A DNA stretch of 57,666 bases. Source: Candidatus Woesearchaeota archaeon. GTDB lineage: Archaea; Nanobdellota; Nanobdellia; Woesearchaeales; JAHWIC01. Both the position numbers and the translations under genes were made by a program. Position 1 is the stretch's first letter; each line of letters opens with the position of its first letter. This document shows, one piece after another, positions 1 to 7,171 of this stretch. Location of the stretch: contig JAHWIK010000017.1 in the NCBI GenBank assembly GCA_019322485.1, positions 1 to 57,666 of the forward strand, given 5' to 3'. The notes beneath the pieces are model-generated. The model had not been told where the DNA came from. It ran no database searches and saw only the letters and a program-made list of their open reading frames with translations.

Positions 1-89
1 CCTATTACGTCAGGCCTATCCACAACACCTTCTATATCAATACTTGCGTGAATGATGTATTTTGAACTTACTATACTAATTTTTCCCAT
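1..89 (-). CDS. dnaG: Archaeal DnaG primase-like protein, N-terminal fragment
   Basis: Only the first 29 codons lie in the window; the rest runs off the left edge. The translation starts MGKISIVSSKYIIHASIDIE and continues GVVDRPDVIG, which matches the conserved start of archaeal DnaG (K-Y-x-I-x-A-x-I-x-x-x-GVV-x-x-x-DV-x-G). Archaeal DnaG is a Toprim protein tied to RNA processing/exosome and primase activity. The start is fixed by a strong AGGAGG 7 bases upstream. The reading frame stays open upstream for about 40 more codons, including a CSIC stretch, with a possible ATG near 167, but the ribosome-binding site argues for the start given. Recognition rests on a short stretch. Confidence 0.75.
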   Translation of the reverse strand, partial: MGKISIVSSKYIIHASIDIEGVVDRPDVI

Positions 90-96
90 TTTAATT

Positions 97-102
97 CCTC
101 CT
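97..102 (-). promoter_or_regulatory. Shine-Dalgarno site of dnaG
   Basis: The minus strand reads AGGAGG, 7 bases before the ATG. It decides the dnaG start against an in-frame upstream extension. Confidence 0.8.
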
Positions 103-330
103 GTTAATAGTCTAAGAAGAAGCTGAATCCATTCCCCACTAAAATGAATGAATTTATGATCATTAGCTTCTTCCCACATATCACAAATAGAACAAGCTCC
201 TAAATCTACTTAGCTTTTTTGACCAACATAGGCCAAATTGCTTTTTGTTTCCACTTTAAAGGTCAAATCAATGAATAATAATGATGAAACGCTTAATGCT
301 TGCTCTATTTGTCTTTTAATTATTATTTAA
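103..330. other. Intergenic stretch, no convincing gene
   Basis: No ORF with a start signal was found. A 7-base inverted repeat TTTGACC (218-224) and GGTCAAA (261-267) is visible. The minus strand has a short open frame continuous with dnaG that includes C-x2-C, ending upstream at a TAA near 211; it lacks its own start signal. It probably forms part of the dnaG leader. Confidence 0.4.
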
Positions 331-434
331 TGGATTGTAGCCCGTAACACTAACCCCCAAGCTCATAGCTTGGCATTGCCGTCAGCTCCATTGAGTACTC
401 TCGTGACGGGCCTTATTATGCATTAGATGCATAA
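331..434. ncRNA. Candidate structured RNA with competing stems
   Basis: Several perfect helices can form. GCCCGT (340-345) can pair with ACGGGC (406-411), with CAC/GTG extending it past a two-base bulge. CCGTCA (379-384) can instead pair with TGACGG (404-409), so the two helices exclude one another. CCAAGCT (357-363) pairs with AGCTTGG (367-373), and TTATGCAT (416-423) with ATGCATAA (427-434). A TATA-like TATTTATA lies near 460 on the minus strand, at the right distance to start a minus transcript near 435. On that strand the outer stem is followed after one base by ACA, as in H/ACA RNAs, but the pocket length (about 18 bases) fits poorly. I do not recognise a known family; the strand is uncertain. 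Confidence 0.45.
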
Positions 435-500
435 CAATATTGATAAGCTATTGAAGTATAAATAGTTTTGGTTTTAAGTCTACAAAACATAATCAGTGAT

Positions 501-691
501 TATAAACCCCAGCGAGAGTCTCTTGCGAAACTCTCACCAGGGAAAAAGAGGTGATTTTGAACTTGTTTTGATTTAAAACCCCGGAAATGCCCTTGTGGGA
601 CATTAACGGGGAAAAGAGGTGTTTAGTTTGATTGTAAAAACCGTTTAATTGCTTATTATTTGATAAAAAGGTGTGAGATACACCATCTTTT
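501..691. repeat. Degenerate tandem array of hairpin + GAGGTG units
   Basis: Two clear units and one degenerate unit about 70 bases apart. Unit 1: CCCC (507-510), inner stem GAGAGT/ACTCTC, GGG (540-542), A5, GAGGTG (548-553). Unit 2: CCCCG (579-583), inner stem AATGCCC/GGGaCATT, CGGGG (607-611), A4, GAGGTG (616-621). Unit 3: A5 then hairpin GGTGT (670-674)/ACACC (680-684) and a T-rich tail. Spacers also resemble each other (GTTTTGATTTAAAA and AGTTTGATTGTAAAA). On the plus strand the motif equals a Shine-Dalgarno sequence; on the minus strand it reads CACCTC, like the 16S rRNA 3' end. A minus-strand TATA-like box at 717-728 could drive a transcript starting near 695, with a 13-codon ORF beginning at 686. 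Confidence 0.5.
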
Positions 692-770
692 CCTGTTACT
701 ATTATAAAGTAGACCTTATATATAAATCTTTCGATTTTGATACTATTTTTGAGTGGTGATAACAGATAGA

Positions 771-780
771 TTTAAATAAA
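771..780 (+). promoter_or_regulatory. TATA-like box for the 803 gene
   Basis: TTTAAATAAA ends 22 bases before the ATG at 803, the spacing expected for a leaderless archaeal mRNA; there is no Shine-Dalgarno site. Confidence 0.5.
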
Positions 781-802
781 AACTTTAATTCCTAGTTGGA
801 AA

Positions 803-1423
803 ATGGACAAACTTCAATTTAATGCTCTTTATCGCGGAGTTGAAGGATATGCTAGCTACCTTCTGCGTTTAGATGACGCATTAAGACAAGGAAATGCAGC
901 TGTGATTCTTGATGGTCTTAAAACAAACATAGTTAATCTCGCTAGCAGCGGACAACCAGGAAACCCAGAGATTGCAGGCCATCTTGCTGAATTCGAAAGA
1001 GATCTAACAACCGTTATTAATCACCAAGGAGACTCTTATTTCAGAAAGAGATTAGCACTAGTAGAAGCAGATAGATCTAAACTTGAAGAGTATGGTACAG
1101 AAGAGGACCTTAGTAAAAGACTGCATTCTTTAATTTCTGATGCACTTGTTACTAGGGCTGTTGGAACTTCCAGTGATGCTGGCAATCCTCATTTAGTTGG
1201 GGTTGAAATCGGCAAAGCTTATCCTTGTGAAGAAGGTTCAGAAGGACAATATGAAGGGTTACCGCTAAGAGAAGCCTTAGAAACTTATGAACATGGAGCA
1301 TTTAGTGTTTTCTATTCTTTAGTTCTTAGTAGAGACGGACTTAAGGCTTTGGAAAAAGCAGGCAATCATTGGTCTATGCGTAACCTATTTTGTGATTTAA
1401 TCTTGTTAGACGAACACTTATAA
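803..1423 (+). CDS. Orphan 206-residue protein
   Basis: I do not recognise this protein. It is soluble, mildly acidic, predicted mostly helical, with no signal peptide, membrane segment or Cys cluster (three scattered Cys). The N-terminal half has an amphipathic helical pattern after the start MDKLQFNALYRGVEGYAS; the middle is charged, and the C-terminus ends LILLDEHL. The start is chosen because a TATA-like box sits about 25 bases upstream. It is a single gene: RIO1 follows after 41 bases with its own TATA-like sequence. Codon and base use look like those of its neighbours. Confidence 0.75.
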   Translation: MDKLQFNALYRGVEGYASYLLRLDDALRQGNAAVILDGLKTNIVNLASSGQPGNPEIAGHLAEFERDLTTVINHQGDSYFRKRLALVEADRSKLEEYGTEEDLSKRLHSLISDALVTRAVGTSSDAGNPHLVGVEIGKAYPCEEGSEGQYEGLPLREALETYEHGAFSVFYSLVLSRDGLKALEKAGNHWSMRNLFCDLILLDEHL

Positions 1424-1464
1424 CTTCCCAAAATATTTAAACTCAATCATTATTTCTAATATTT

Positions 1465-2187
1465 ATGCCCAAGCATCCAAGAAAACCGAAGGATAAATTC
1501 AAAGTAATGCATAATGTATTTGATGAGTTTACAAACCGCACACTGTTCAGATTAATAACCAGGGGCTACTTTGAAGGATTGGAAAGCCCAATAGCAATTG
1601 GGAAAGAAGCAAACATTTTCTCAGCTAAAACAAAAACTAAGGGCAGAGTAATGGTTAAGATTTACCGATTGGAGTCATGCGATTTTAACCACATGTATGA
1701 TTATCTCAAAGTTGACCCAAGGTTTCTGCATTTAAAATCAAAAAAAAGAAAGGTAATCCTTGCTTGGGTTCAGCGTGAATATAGAAACCTGCTTAAAGCT
1801 CGCGAAGCAAACATGAGGGTTCCAACACCCCTGGCATTTTTGAATAATGTGGTGGTCTTGGAATTTATCGGCTCTGGTGATGAGATTGCACCAAGGCTGA
1901 AAGACAAAAAGCCAAAGAACCCAAAAAAGTTCTTTGAGGATGTAATATCTCAGATAAAGAAACTGCATATGGCTGGTTTAGTTCATGCTGACCTATCAGC
2001 ATTCAACATCCTTAACTTTAATGAAAAACCAGTTTTCATAGATTTCTCACAATGCACTACCCTTAAGAATCCACATGCAGCAGAGTATCTAAATCGTGAT
2101 GTCAAAAATATTTCAACATTTTTCAGGAAGTTAGGATTAAAAGTTGACGAAGAAGAGATAAAAACCAAAATATTAGGAAAGACTTAA
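1465..2187 (+). CDS. rio1: RIO1-family serine protein kinase
   Basis: Atypical protein kinase/ATPase acting in late small-subunit ribosome maturation. Visible motifs: nucleotide loop SPIAIGKEANIFSA (residues 41-54), ATP-binding Lys65 in VMVKIYR, the catalytic loop LVHADLSAFNIL with Asp176 and Asn181, and the metal-binding Asp193 in IDFSQ, where RIO kinases have DFSQ in place of DFG. At 240 residues it is of usual archaeal Rio1 length, with a basic N-terminus. The start lies just after a TATA-like AAATATTTAAAC, so the mRNA is probably leaderless. The next gene encodes a KH protein of the Dim2/Pno1 type, another 40S-type assembly factor, which supports the role. Confidence 0.95.
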   Translation: MPKHPRKPKDKFKVMHNVFDEFTNRTLFRLITRGYFEGLESPIAIGKEANIFSAKTKTKGRVMVKIYRLESCDFNHMYDYLKVDPRFLHLKSKKRKVILAWVQREYRNLLKAREANMRVPTPLAFLNNVVVLEFIGSGDEIAPRLKDKKPKNPKKFFEDVISQIKKLHMAGLVHADLSAFNILNFNEKPVFIDFSQCTTLKNPHAAEYLNRDVKNISTFFRKLGLKVDEEEIKTKILGKT

Positions 2188-2213
2188 AAAATAATTGCCA
2201 ACTATTTTTTATC

Positions 2214-2759
2214 ATGGAAGAATTCATGTATGAATTGCGGATCCCGAAAGAAAGAATTGCTGTCTTGATTGGGAAAAACGGAGAAGCAAAGAAAGAGCTA
2301 GAAGAAGATACAAAGACTAAGATAAAGATTGACTCAAAAGAGGGTGATGTGTTTATTTCTGGCAAGGATGCTTTAGGTTTATACACCGCAAGAGAACTTG
2401 TTAAGGCAGTAGGCCGCGGCTTCAATCCAGAGATAGCGAAACTCCTGCTTAAGCAGGATTTTATTTTAGAGATAATAGAAATAACCGAATATACAAACAA
2501 ATCAAAGAACACAATGGTAAGGTTAAAGGGCCGTGTTATAGGAAAAGAGGGGAAATCAAGGAAGATAGTAGAGGAATTAACCGAATCATGCATATCAGTT
2601 TATGGAAAAACAATTTCCATAATAGGTCCATCAGAGTCAGTAAACATGGCAAGGCAGGCAGTAATCTCTCTCCTAAGGGGCTCGACACATGCAAACGTTT
2701 ATAAATGGTTGGAGAAAAAAAGAAGAGAACTGAAAAGAAAAGAAACAATGGAGATTTAG
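2214..2759 (+). CDS. KH-domain RNA-binding protein, Dim2/Pno1-like
   Basis: 181 residues with two KH modules. The first contains the GXXG loop IGKNGEAKKEL (about residues 19-29), the second GRVIGKEGKSRKIVEEL (about 105-121), followed by the typical QAVISLLRGSTHANVYKWLE ending of archaeal Dim2 homologues. In archaea and eukaryotes this protein binds the 3' region of small-subunit rRNA during assembly. It lies 26 bases after RIO1 and one base before Top6B, so the three are probably co-transcribed. The ATG at 2226 is an alternative start 4 codons downstream. Confidence 0.9.
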   Translation: MEEFMYELRIPKERIAVLIGKNGEAKKELEEDTKTKIKIDSKEGDVFISGKDALGLYTARELVKAVGRGFNPEIAKLLLKQDFILEIIEITEYTNKSKNTMVRLKGRVIGKEGKSRKIVEELTESCISVYGKTISIIGPSESVNMARQAVISLLRGSTHANVYKWLEKKRRELKRKETMEI

Positions 2760-2760
2760 C

Positions 2761-4437
2761 ATGGAAAAAGGGGCTATTGCAGAGGAATTAGCAAAAAAAC
2801 AGCGTGAAATCAGCGTTGCTCAATTTTTCGAACGAAACAGGCATCTTTTGGGATTTGACAACAAAAGAAAAGCCCTTATGACTACAATAAAGGAAGCAGT
2901 TGATAACAGCCTTGATGCGTGTGAAGAAGCAAGCGTCTTGCCTGAGATTTCTGTTGAAGTTATTGAAATGGGCAATGACCGTTTCAGGGTTATTGTTGAA
3001 GATAATGGTCCTGGAATTATAAAAAAACAGATTCCCCATATCTTTGCAAGACTTCTTTATGGTTCAAAATTCTTTAAGTTAAGCCAAAGCCGTGGTCAGC
3101 AAGGCATTGGTATTTCTGCATCTGTCATGTATGCGCAATTAACAACAGGAAGGCCTGCAAGAATTACTTCGAGGATTTCTCCAGCCAAACCAGCACATTA
3201 TTATGAGCTTAAGATAGATACAGTCCAAAACAAGCCAGATATAGGGAAGGAAGAAGAAGTTGAATGGAAAAAAGAGCATGGCACAAAGATAGAACTTGAC
3301 TTAGAAGGAACCTACCAAAAGGGTGACCAAAGCATCGACCAATACATTAAGCAAACAGCAATAGTTAACCCTCATGTTACTATAACATATACAAACCCAA
3401 AAGCAGAGCAGTTTATATTTGCCAGGGCCTCTGATAAGGTCCCCCCTCAGCCAAAAGAAATCAAGCCGCACCCTTATGGCGTTGAACTTGGAGTTCTTAT
3501 GAGGATGCTTAAATCAACTGATTCTAGAACTTTGCAGTCATTCTTAACAAACGAATTTTCAAGAGTTGGTTCTGGAACAGCCAAAACAATATGCGAGAAT
3601 GCAGCATTACTTCCAAGCACAAAACCAAGGGAAGTTACAAGGGAGTTGGCTGAAAAGCTGATGGGGGGCATAAACAAGACAAAGATAATTGCTCCCCCAA
3701 CAGACTGCATAAGCCCCATTGGAGCGGAACTTCTTGAGAAAGGAATAAGAAAAGAGATAAATGCAGAGTTCTATTCTGCAGTTACAAGGCCTCCAGCAGT
3801 TTATCGTGGGAATCCTTTTGTTATTGAGGCAGCTATTGCCTATGGCGGCGAGCAAAATGCAGAAGGCACAGCCCGTGTTTTAAGGTTTGCAAACCGTGTA
3901 CCTTTACTCTACCAGCAAGGAGCATGCTCAACAAATAAATCAATCCTGGCAACAAACTGGCGCAGCTATGGCTTAAGCCAGTCATCTGGAGCTTTGCCTC
4001 AGGGCCCTGTTACAATCGCAGTACATATATCTTCTGTATGGGTTCCATTCACATCTGAGAGCAAGGAAGCAATTGCGCATTATCCTGAGATAATAAAAGA
4101 GATAAGATTAGCAGTACAGGAATGTGGAAGAAAACTTGGCCTGTATGTTCATAAGAAAAGAAAGATTCTTGCAGAGGGAAAGAAAAGAGACTATATCACG
4201 ACCTATATCCCCCATATATCAGATGCACTAAAAGAACTTATAGGCATTAAGGATAAAGAAAAAACTGAAAAATTATTGAAAGATATCCTGGAGAAACAGC
4301 GAGGCACATTAGAGAAGATTGGAATTGATAATCCTGATTATGATGAAGAGGTTGCATCTTTTGGAAAAGAGAAAGCTGAGGAAAAACCAGCTGAAGAAGA
4401 AAAGAAGGAAGAAAAGCAAACAAAGCTAACTAAGTGA
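2761..4437 (+). CDS. top6B: DNA topoisomerase VI subunit B
   Basis: ATPase subunit of the type IIB topoisomerase that relaxes and decatenates DNA. GHKL motifs are clear: N-box EAVDNSLDACEEA (Asn49), EDNGPGI (80-86) and the RGQQGIGISASVMYAQ lid (111-126). A helix-two-turn-helix stretch and a transducer domain follow. The C-terminus after about residue 525 is a low-complexity Glu/Lys tail that most relatives lack or vary. The start codon comes one base after the KH stop, and the A subunit follows after four bases, giving a tight operon and presumably coupled translation for an A2B2 enzyme. Confidence 0.97.
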   Translation: MEKGAIAEELAKKQREISVAQFFERNRHLLGFDNKRKALMTTIKEAVDNSLDACEEASVLPEISVEVIEMGNDRFRVIVEDNGPGIIKKQIPHIFARLLYGSKFFKLSQSRGQQGIGISASVMYAQLTTGRPARITSRISPAKPAHYYELKIDTVQNKPDIGKEEEVEWKKEHGTKIELDLEGTYQKGDQSIDQYIKQTAIVNPHVTITYTNPKAEQFIFARASDKVPPQPKEIKPHPYGVELGVLMRMLKSTDSRTLQSFLTNEFSRVGSGTAKTICENAALLPSTKPREVTRELAEKLMGGINKTKIIAPPTDCISPIGAELLEKGIRKEINAEFYSAVTRPPAVYRGNPFVIEAAIAYGGEQNAEGTARVLRFANRVPLLYQQGACSTNKSILATNWRSYGLSQSSGALPQGPVTIAVHISSVWVPFTSESKEAIAHYPEIIKEIRLAVQECGRKLGLYVHKKRKILAEGKKRDYITTYIPHISDALKELIGIKDKEKTEKLLKDILEKQRGTLEKIGIDNPDYDEEVASFGKEKAEEKPAEEEKKEEKQTKLTK

Positions 4438-4441
4438 TAAA

Positions 4442-5524
4442 ATGACAAAGGTTATTGAAAAAATAAAGGAGCTTGCAACTGGCGTTTATAATAAGATACA
4501 GAAAAAGAAACAGCCAGAGCTAAAAATGCCTCTAAGGTCTTTATCTAATGTTAAGTATGATTCTAATGACGGTTATTTTGAACTGCTTGGCAAAACAAAG
4601 GAAAGAACACTTACAGCAGGAACAATCAAGACATTTGCTCAAACACTAAGGATGATGGCTTTATCTAAGCAGCTTATACAAACAGATGATATTGCAACAA
4701 AGAGAGAGGCTTATTATGTAAGCAAGAACTGGGCAGAAGCAATGTTCAATGAACAGCCTGAATCAGATACAGTGATGGATGATGTTGAATCAATGATGAT
4801 GGTTAATCGTGAGCAAATGGGCTTTATTCCAGAAGAAAAGGGAGGAGAAATAGCTGGTAAATTAATTGTTGTTGACCGCGACCCAGATACAAAGAAAGAG
4901 ATAAAGATTGACTGCACTAAGTTTGGTTCTGGTGCTTACTCAATTCCAATTTCTGTTGAGCACCTGAAATTCCAGACAGATGCTAAATTCGTCCTTGCAA
5001 TAGAAACAGCAGGTATGTTCCAGAGGCTTGTAAAGCATAAGTACTGGAAAAAGGCTAACTGCATCTTAGTAAGCTTGGGGGGAGTACCAACTCGTGCCTG
5101 CAGAAGATTTATCAGAAGGCTGTCTGATACTAAAAAGCTGCCTGTTTATGTATTTACTGACGGAGACCCATACGGTTTCTTTAATATTTACAGAACCCTG
5201 AAAGTGGGCTCTGGCAATGCTGCCCATATAAATGAATTCTTTTGCGTTCCAAATGCGCAGTTCATAGGAATAACACCCCAGGATATTGTTGATTATAAGC
5301 TTCCAACACACCCCCTAAAAGATGTTGATATTAAGCGTGGCAAAGATGCGGTTAAGAATGATCCTTTTGTACAGCACCATAAAGAATGGCAGAAGGCAAT
5401 AAAGCAGCTTGTACAAATGAAGGTTAGGGCAGAACAGCAAGCTTTAGCAAAGCATGGCCTAAATTTCGTGATTTCTGACTATTTACCCAAAAAACTTAAA
5501 AATCCTAAGAACTGGTTACCTTAA
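4442..5524 (+). CDS. top6A: DNA topoisomerase VI subunit A
   Basis: DNA-cleaving Spo11-like subunit, 360 residues. The winged-helix catalytic tyrosine lies in KREAYYVSKNW (Tyr91 or Tyr92). The Toprim fold shows the metal-binding Glu in AIETAGMFQRL and DGDPYGFFNIYR at about residues 240-251. Length matches the family. It directly follows top6B as the partner in the heterotetramer, and a 40-residue Cys-rich gene starts 10 bases after it. Confidence 0.97.
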   Translation: MTKVIEKIKELATGVYNKIQKKKQPELKMPLRSLSNVKYDSNDGYFELLGKTKERTLTAGTIKTFAQTLRMMALSKQLIQTDDIATKREAYYVSKNWAEAMFNEQPESDTVMDDVESMMMVNREQMGFIPEEKGGEIAGKLIVVDRDPDTKKEIKIDCTKFGSGAYSIPISVEHLKFQTDAKFVLAIETAGMFQRLVKHKYWKKANCILVSLGGVPTRACRRFIRRLSDTKKLPVYVFTDGDPYGFFNIYRTLKVGSGNAAHINEFFCVPNAQFIGITPQDIVDYKLPTHPLKDVDIKRGKDAVKNDPFVQHHKEWQKAIKQLVQMKVRAEQQALAKHGLNFVISDYLPKKLKNPKNWLP

Positions 5525-5534
5525 AAGATGCAAA

Positions 5535-5657
5535 ATGGCCGCACCAAAATGCTGTGATGGATGTGTGAAGTGGGATAAATTCGGCAAAGAGTGCTGGGTT
5601 TACTGGGAAAACAAGAAGAATTGCACTCAACACTCTGAAGAGTGGACTGCTAATTAA
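5535..5657 (+). CDS. Small Cys/Trp-rich putative zinc protein (40 aa)
   Basis: ATG to TAA encodes 40 residues beginning MAAPKCCDGCVKWDKFGKEC. Metal ligands could be Cys6, Cys7, Cys10, Cys20, Cys30 and His33; four Trp are present (13, 21, 24, 37). The density of Cys, Trp and charged residues, and a position 10 bases after the top6A stop, favour a real gene over chance. No family is recognised. A small metal-binding protein is an inference. Confidence 0.6.
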   Translation: MAAPKCCDGCVKWDKFGKECWVYWENKKNCTQHSEEWTAN

Positions 5658-5660
5658 CAA

Positions 5661-5670
5661 TATTTATAAA
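5661..5670 (+). promoter_or_regulatory. TATA box of tRNA-Arg
   Basis: TATTTATAAA lies about 30 bases before the tRNA 5' end, the standard position for an archaeal box A. Confidence 0.6.
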
Positions 5671-5719
5671 TGAGCTTTTTCTTCTCTATTACTTATGGGC
5701 CTGTAGCCTAGTTTGGATA

Positions 5720-5762
5720 CTGCAAATTCGAAGAATTTGCCGGATTTGCCGTAGGGCAAATA
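5720..5762 (+). other. tRNA-Arg intron 1 (D-loop)
   Basis: Insert after D-loop AGTTTGGATA, folding as two hairpins (8 and 7 pairs). Exact ends are uncertain by one or two bases; TTTG (5712-5715)/CAAA (5757-5760) is a possible central helix, which would move the 5' cut to 5717. Confidence 0.7.
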
Positions 5763-5800
5763 AGGCGACAGCCTTCTAAGCTGTAGATCCGGGGTTCAAA

Positions 5801-5836
5801 CACTGTTAATTCCCTAAGGGAATTATGGCTTGAAAG
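5801..5836 (+). other. tRNA-Arg intron 2 (T-loop, about 59/60)
   Basis: The bulge-helix-bulge (central helix 5795-5798 with 5831-5834) predicts these exact ends and restores a 7-base T-loop. The inner hairpin is 5807-5814/5818-5825. Confidence 0.75.
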
Positions 5837-5873
5837 TCCTCGCAGGCCCACTTAAACTTTTAGGAGAATCAAA

Positions 5874-6692
5874 ATGAAACCCACAAGAAAATTACTAATA
5901 AAAAAAGAAAAAAAAGAGTTTGTAAAAGACATCGGCAGAGAGATATTAGTAGACAAATCCCGGGCTTATTTTGTGGCTGACTTGACCAAAGACTTCCACT
6001 GCACAGATGGTGTTGTGTCAAAAAAAGACTTGAAAAAGAAAGATGGCTCAATAGTTGAGTCAAACACAAAGAAGAGATTCTCAATCTTTACAACAACATT
6101 CCTTGATGATTACAAAAGAATACAGCGTGATGCACAGATAATATCTATCAAAGACATAGGTGTTATTCTCTCTTACACCGGCATTAACAAGAACAGTACA
6201 GCAGTTGATGCTGGCGCTGGTTCTGGCGCTTTAGCCTGCTATCTAGCACATATGTGCAAAGAAGTAACAACATACGAAATAAGAGAGGATTTTGTTAAGG
6301 TTGTAAAGAAGAACAAGGATTTTCTCGATTTAAAGAACCTTAAGATAAAGAATAAGGATGTTAACAAAGGAATTGATGAGAAAGATGTTGATTTAGTGAC
6401 ACTTGACTTGCCTGCACCATGGAATGCAATTGTTCCTGCAGAAAAAGCACTGAAGGTTGGCGGTTTTATTGTTTCCTACAGCCCTTCAATAACACAAACA
6501 ACAGACTTTGTGAATGAGATAAAGAAATTCCCTACTTTAATCCATGAAAGAACAATGGAAATCATAAAAAGAAGCTGGGAAATTGAAGGACGCAAGGTGA
6601 GGCCCCAAACAAGAGGCATTGGTCATACTGGTTTCTTGACTTTTGTGAGGAAGATTGGGGAAAGAGAAGAACCTAAAGCAAAGAAGAAGTAA
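5874..6692 (+). CDS. trmI: tRNA (adenine-N1)-methyltransferase TrmI family
   Basis: 272-residue methyltransferase placing m1A at tRNA position 57/58 in archaea. A basic N-terminal domain (with the typical S-K-R-F-x-I-F pattern, here KKRFSIFTTTFLDDY) precedes a Rossmann domain with motif I VDAGAGSGALACYLA (about residues 115-129), the acidic ribose ligand in TYEIREDF, and the catalytic-region TLDLPAPWNAI. The C-terminus ends in a Lys-rich tail. It lies 24 bases after tRNA-Arg, whose T-loop intron interrupts the very loop this enzyme modifies; that is a suggestive neighbourhood but not proof of linkage. The gene ends where the convergent GNAT gene ends. Confidence 0.92.
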   Translation: MKPTRKLLIKKEKKEFVKDIGREILVDKSRAYFVADLTKDFHCTDGVVSKKDLKKKDGSIVESNTKKRFSIFTTTFLDDYKRIQRDAQIISIKDIGVILSYTGINKNSTAVDAGAGSGALACYLAHMCKEVTTYEIREDFVKVVKKNKDFLDLKNLKIKNKDVNKGIDEKDVDLVTLDLPAPWNAIVPAEKALKVGGFIVSYSPSITQTTDFVNEIKKFPTLIHERTMEIIKRSWEIEGRKVRPQTRGIGHTGFLTFVRKIGEREEPKAKKK

Positions 6693-7160
6693 TCAAAAAA
6701 ACATACTATAAACCCACTCATCCTCTTTCTTGTAATAATGGCTTTTCAGAGTAGTCTCATGCTTTAAACCAAGTTTCTCATAGAACTTATGCGCTCTTTT
6801 GTTTGAGGCATGAGTTAGTAAATATAATTTTCTTAATTTTGACTTGTTTTTCTTGTACTCTGCTTTAGCAGCTTTAACCAAAGCATCAAACAGCTTTCTT
6901 GAAACTCCTTTCCCCCTATATTCGGGAAGAACAGCTATTCTGTCAAGTTCGCAAAGTTGATGTTTATACAAGCCATGAACCTGCCATGTTGTTAAGCCAA
7001 TTACCTTGCCTTTATCAACAGCAACAATATAATTATATTTTTTCTGGACCTCTTCCTTAAATGCTGCTATCCCTTCTTTTACATCCCTGATATTATAACT
7101 CTGAACAAGAACATTAGCAATTCCTTTAGCATCTTTTGATATTGCTTTCCTAAATTGCAT
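6693..7160 (-). CDS. GNAT-family N-acetyltransferase
   Basis: 155 residues with a full GNAT fold: N-terminal strand-helix MQFRKAISKDAKGIANVLVQ, motif A ELDRIAVLPEYRGKGVSRKLFDALVKAA with the acetyl-CoA loop R-G-K-G-V (about 82-86), and motif B LLTHASNKRAHKFYEKLGLK. The substrate cannot be read from the sequence. It starts 11 bases after the glmS stop on the same strand, so it may be co-transcribed; a glucosamine-6-phosphate N-acetyltransferase role is possible but untested. Confidence 0.88.
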   Translation of the reverse strand: MQFRKAISKDAKGIANVLVQSYNIRDVKEGIAAFKEEVQKKYNYIVAVDKGKVIGLTTWQVHGLYKHQLCELDRIAVLPEYRGKGVSRKLFDALVKAAKAEYKKNKSKLRKLYLLTHASNKRAHKFYEKLGLKHETTLKSHYYKKEDEWVYSMFF

Positions 7161-7171
7161 TTTGCACCTCT

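Larger units (their letters stand above)
5697..5850 (+). tRNA. tRNA-Arg(TCT) with D-loop and T-loop introns
   Basis: Acceptor GGGCCTG (5697-5703) pairs with CAGGCCC (5843-5849), discriminator A5850. D-stem GCCT (5706-5709)/AGGC (5763-5766), anticodon stem ACAGC (5768-5772)/GCTGT (5780-5784) with loop CTTCTAA and anticodon TCT (5775-5777), variable AGATC, T-stem CGGGG (5790-5794)/CCTCG (5838-5842). The D-loop holds an insert of about 43 bases (near 5720-5762) made of hairpins GCAAATTC/GAATTTGC and ATTTGCC/GGCAAAT. The T-loop holds an insert of 36 bases (5801-5836) with hairpin TAATTCCC/GGGAATTA. A bulge-helix-bulge fits the second: T-stem, 3-base bulge AGT, four-pair helix TTCA/TGAA, bulge AAC; cutting after the second base of each bulge gives the normal loop TTCAAAT. 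Spliced length is about 75. Confidence 0.88.

Noticed and set aside
331..412. Resemblance of the minus strand to 16S rRNA pieces (GGCCCGTCAC, GGGCTACAATCC)
   Set aside because: Order, spacing and flanks do not match 16S; these are short chance words in a stem region.
331..691. RNase P RNA or SRP RNA gene
   Set aside because: Conserved RNase P blocks (GAGGAAAGTCC, ACAGAA) and the SRP GGAAGCAGC loop are absent on both strands.
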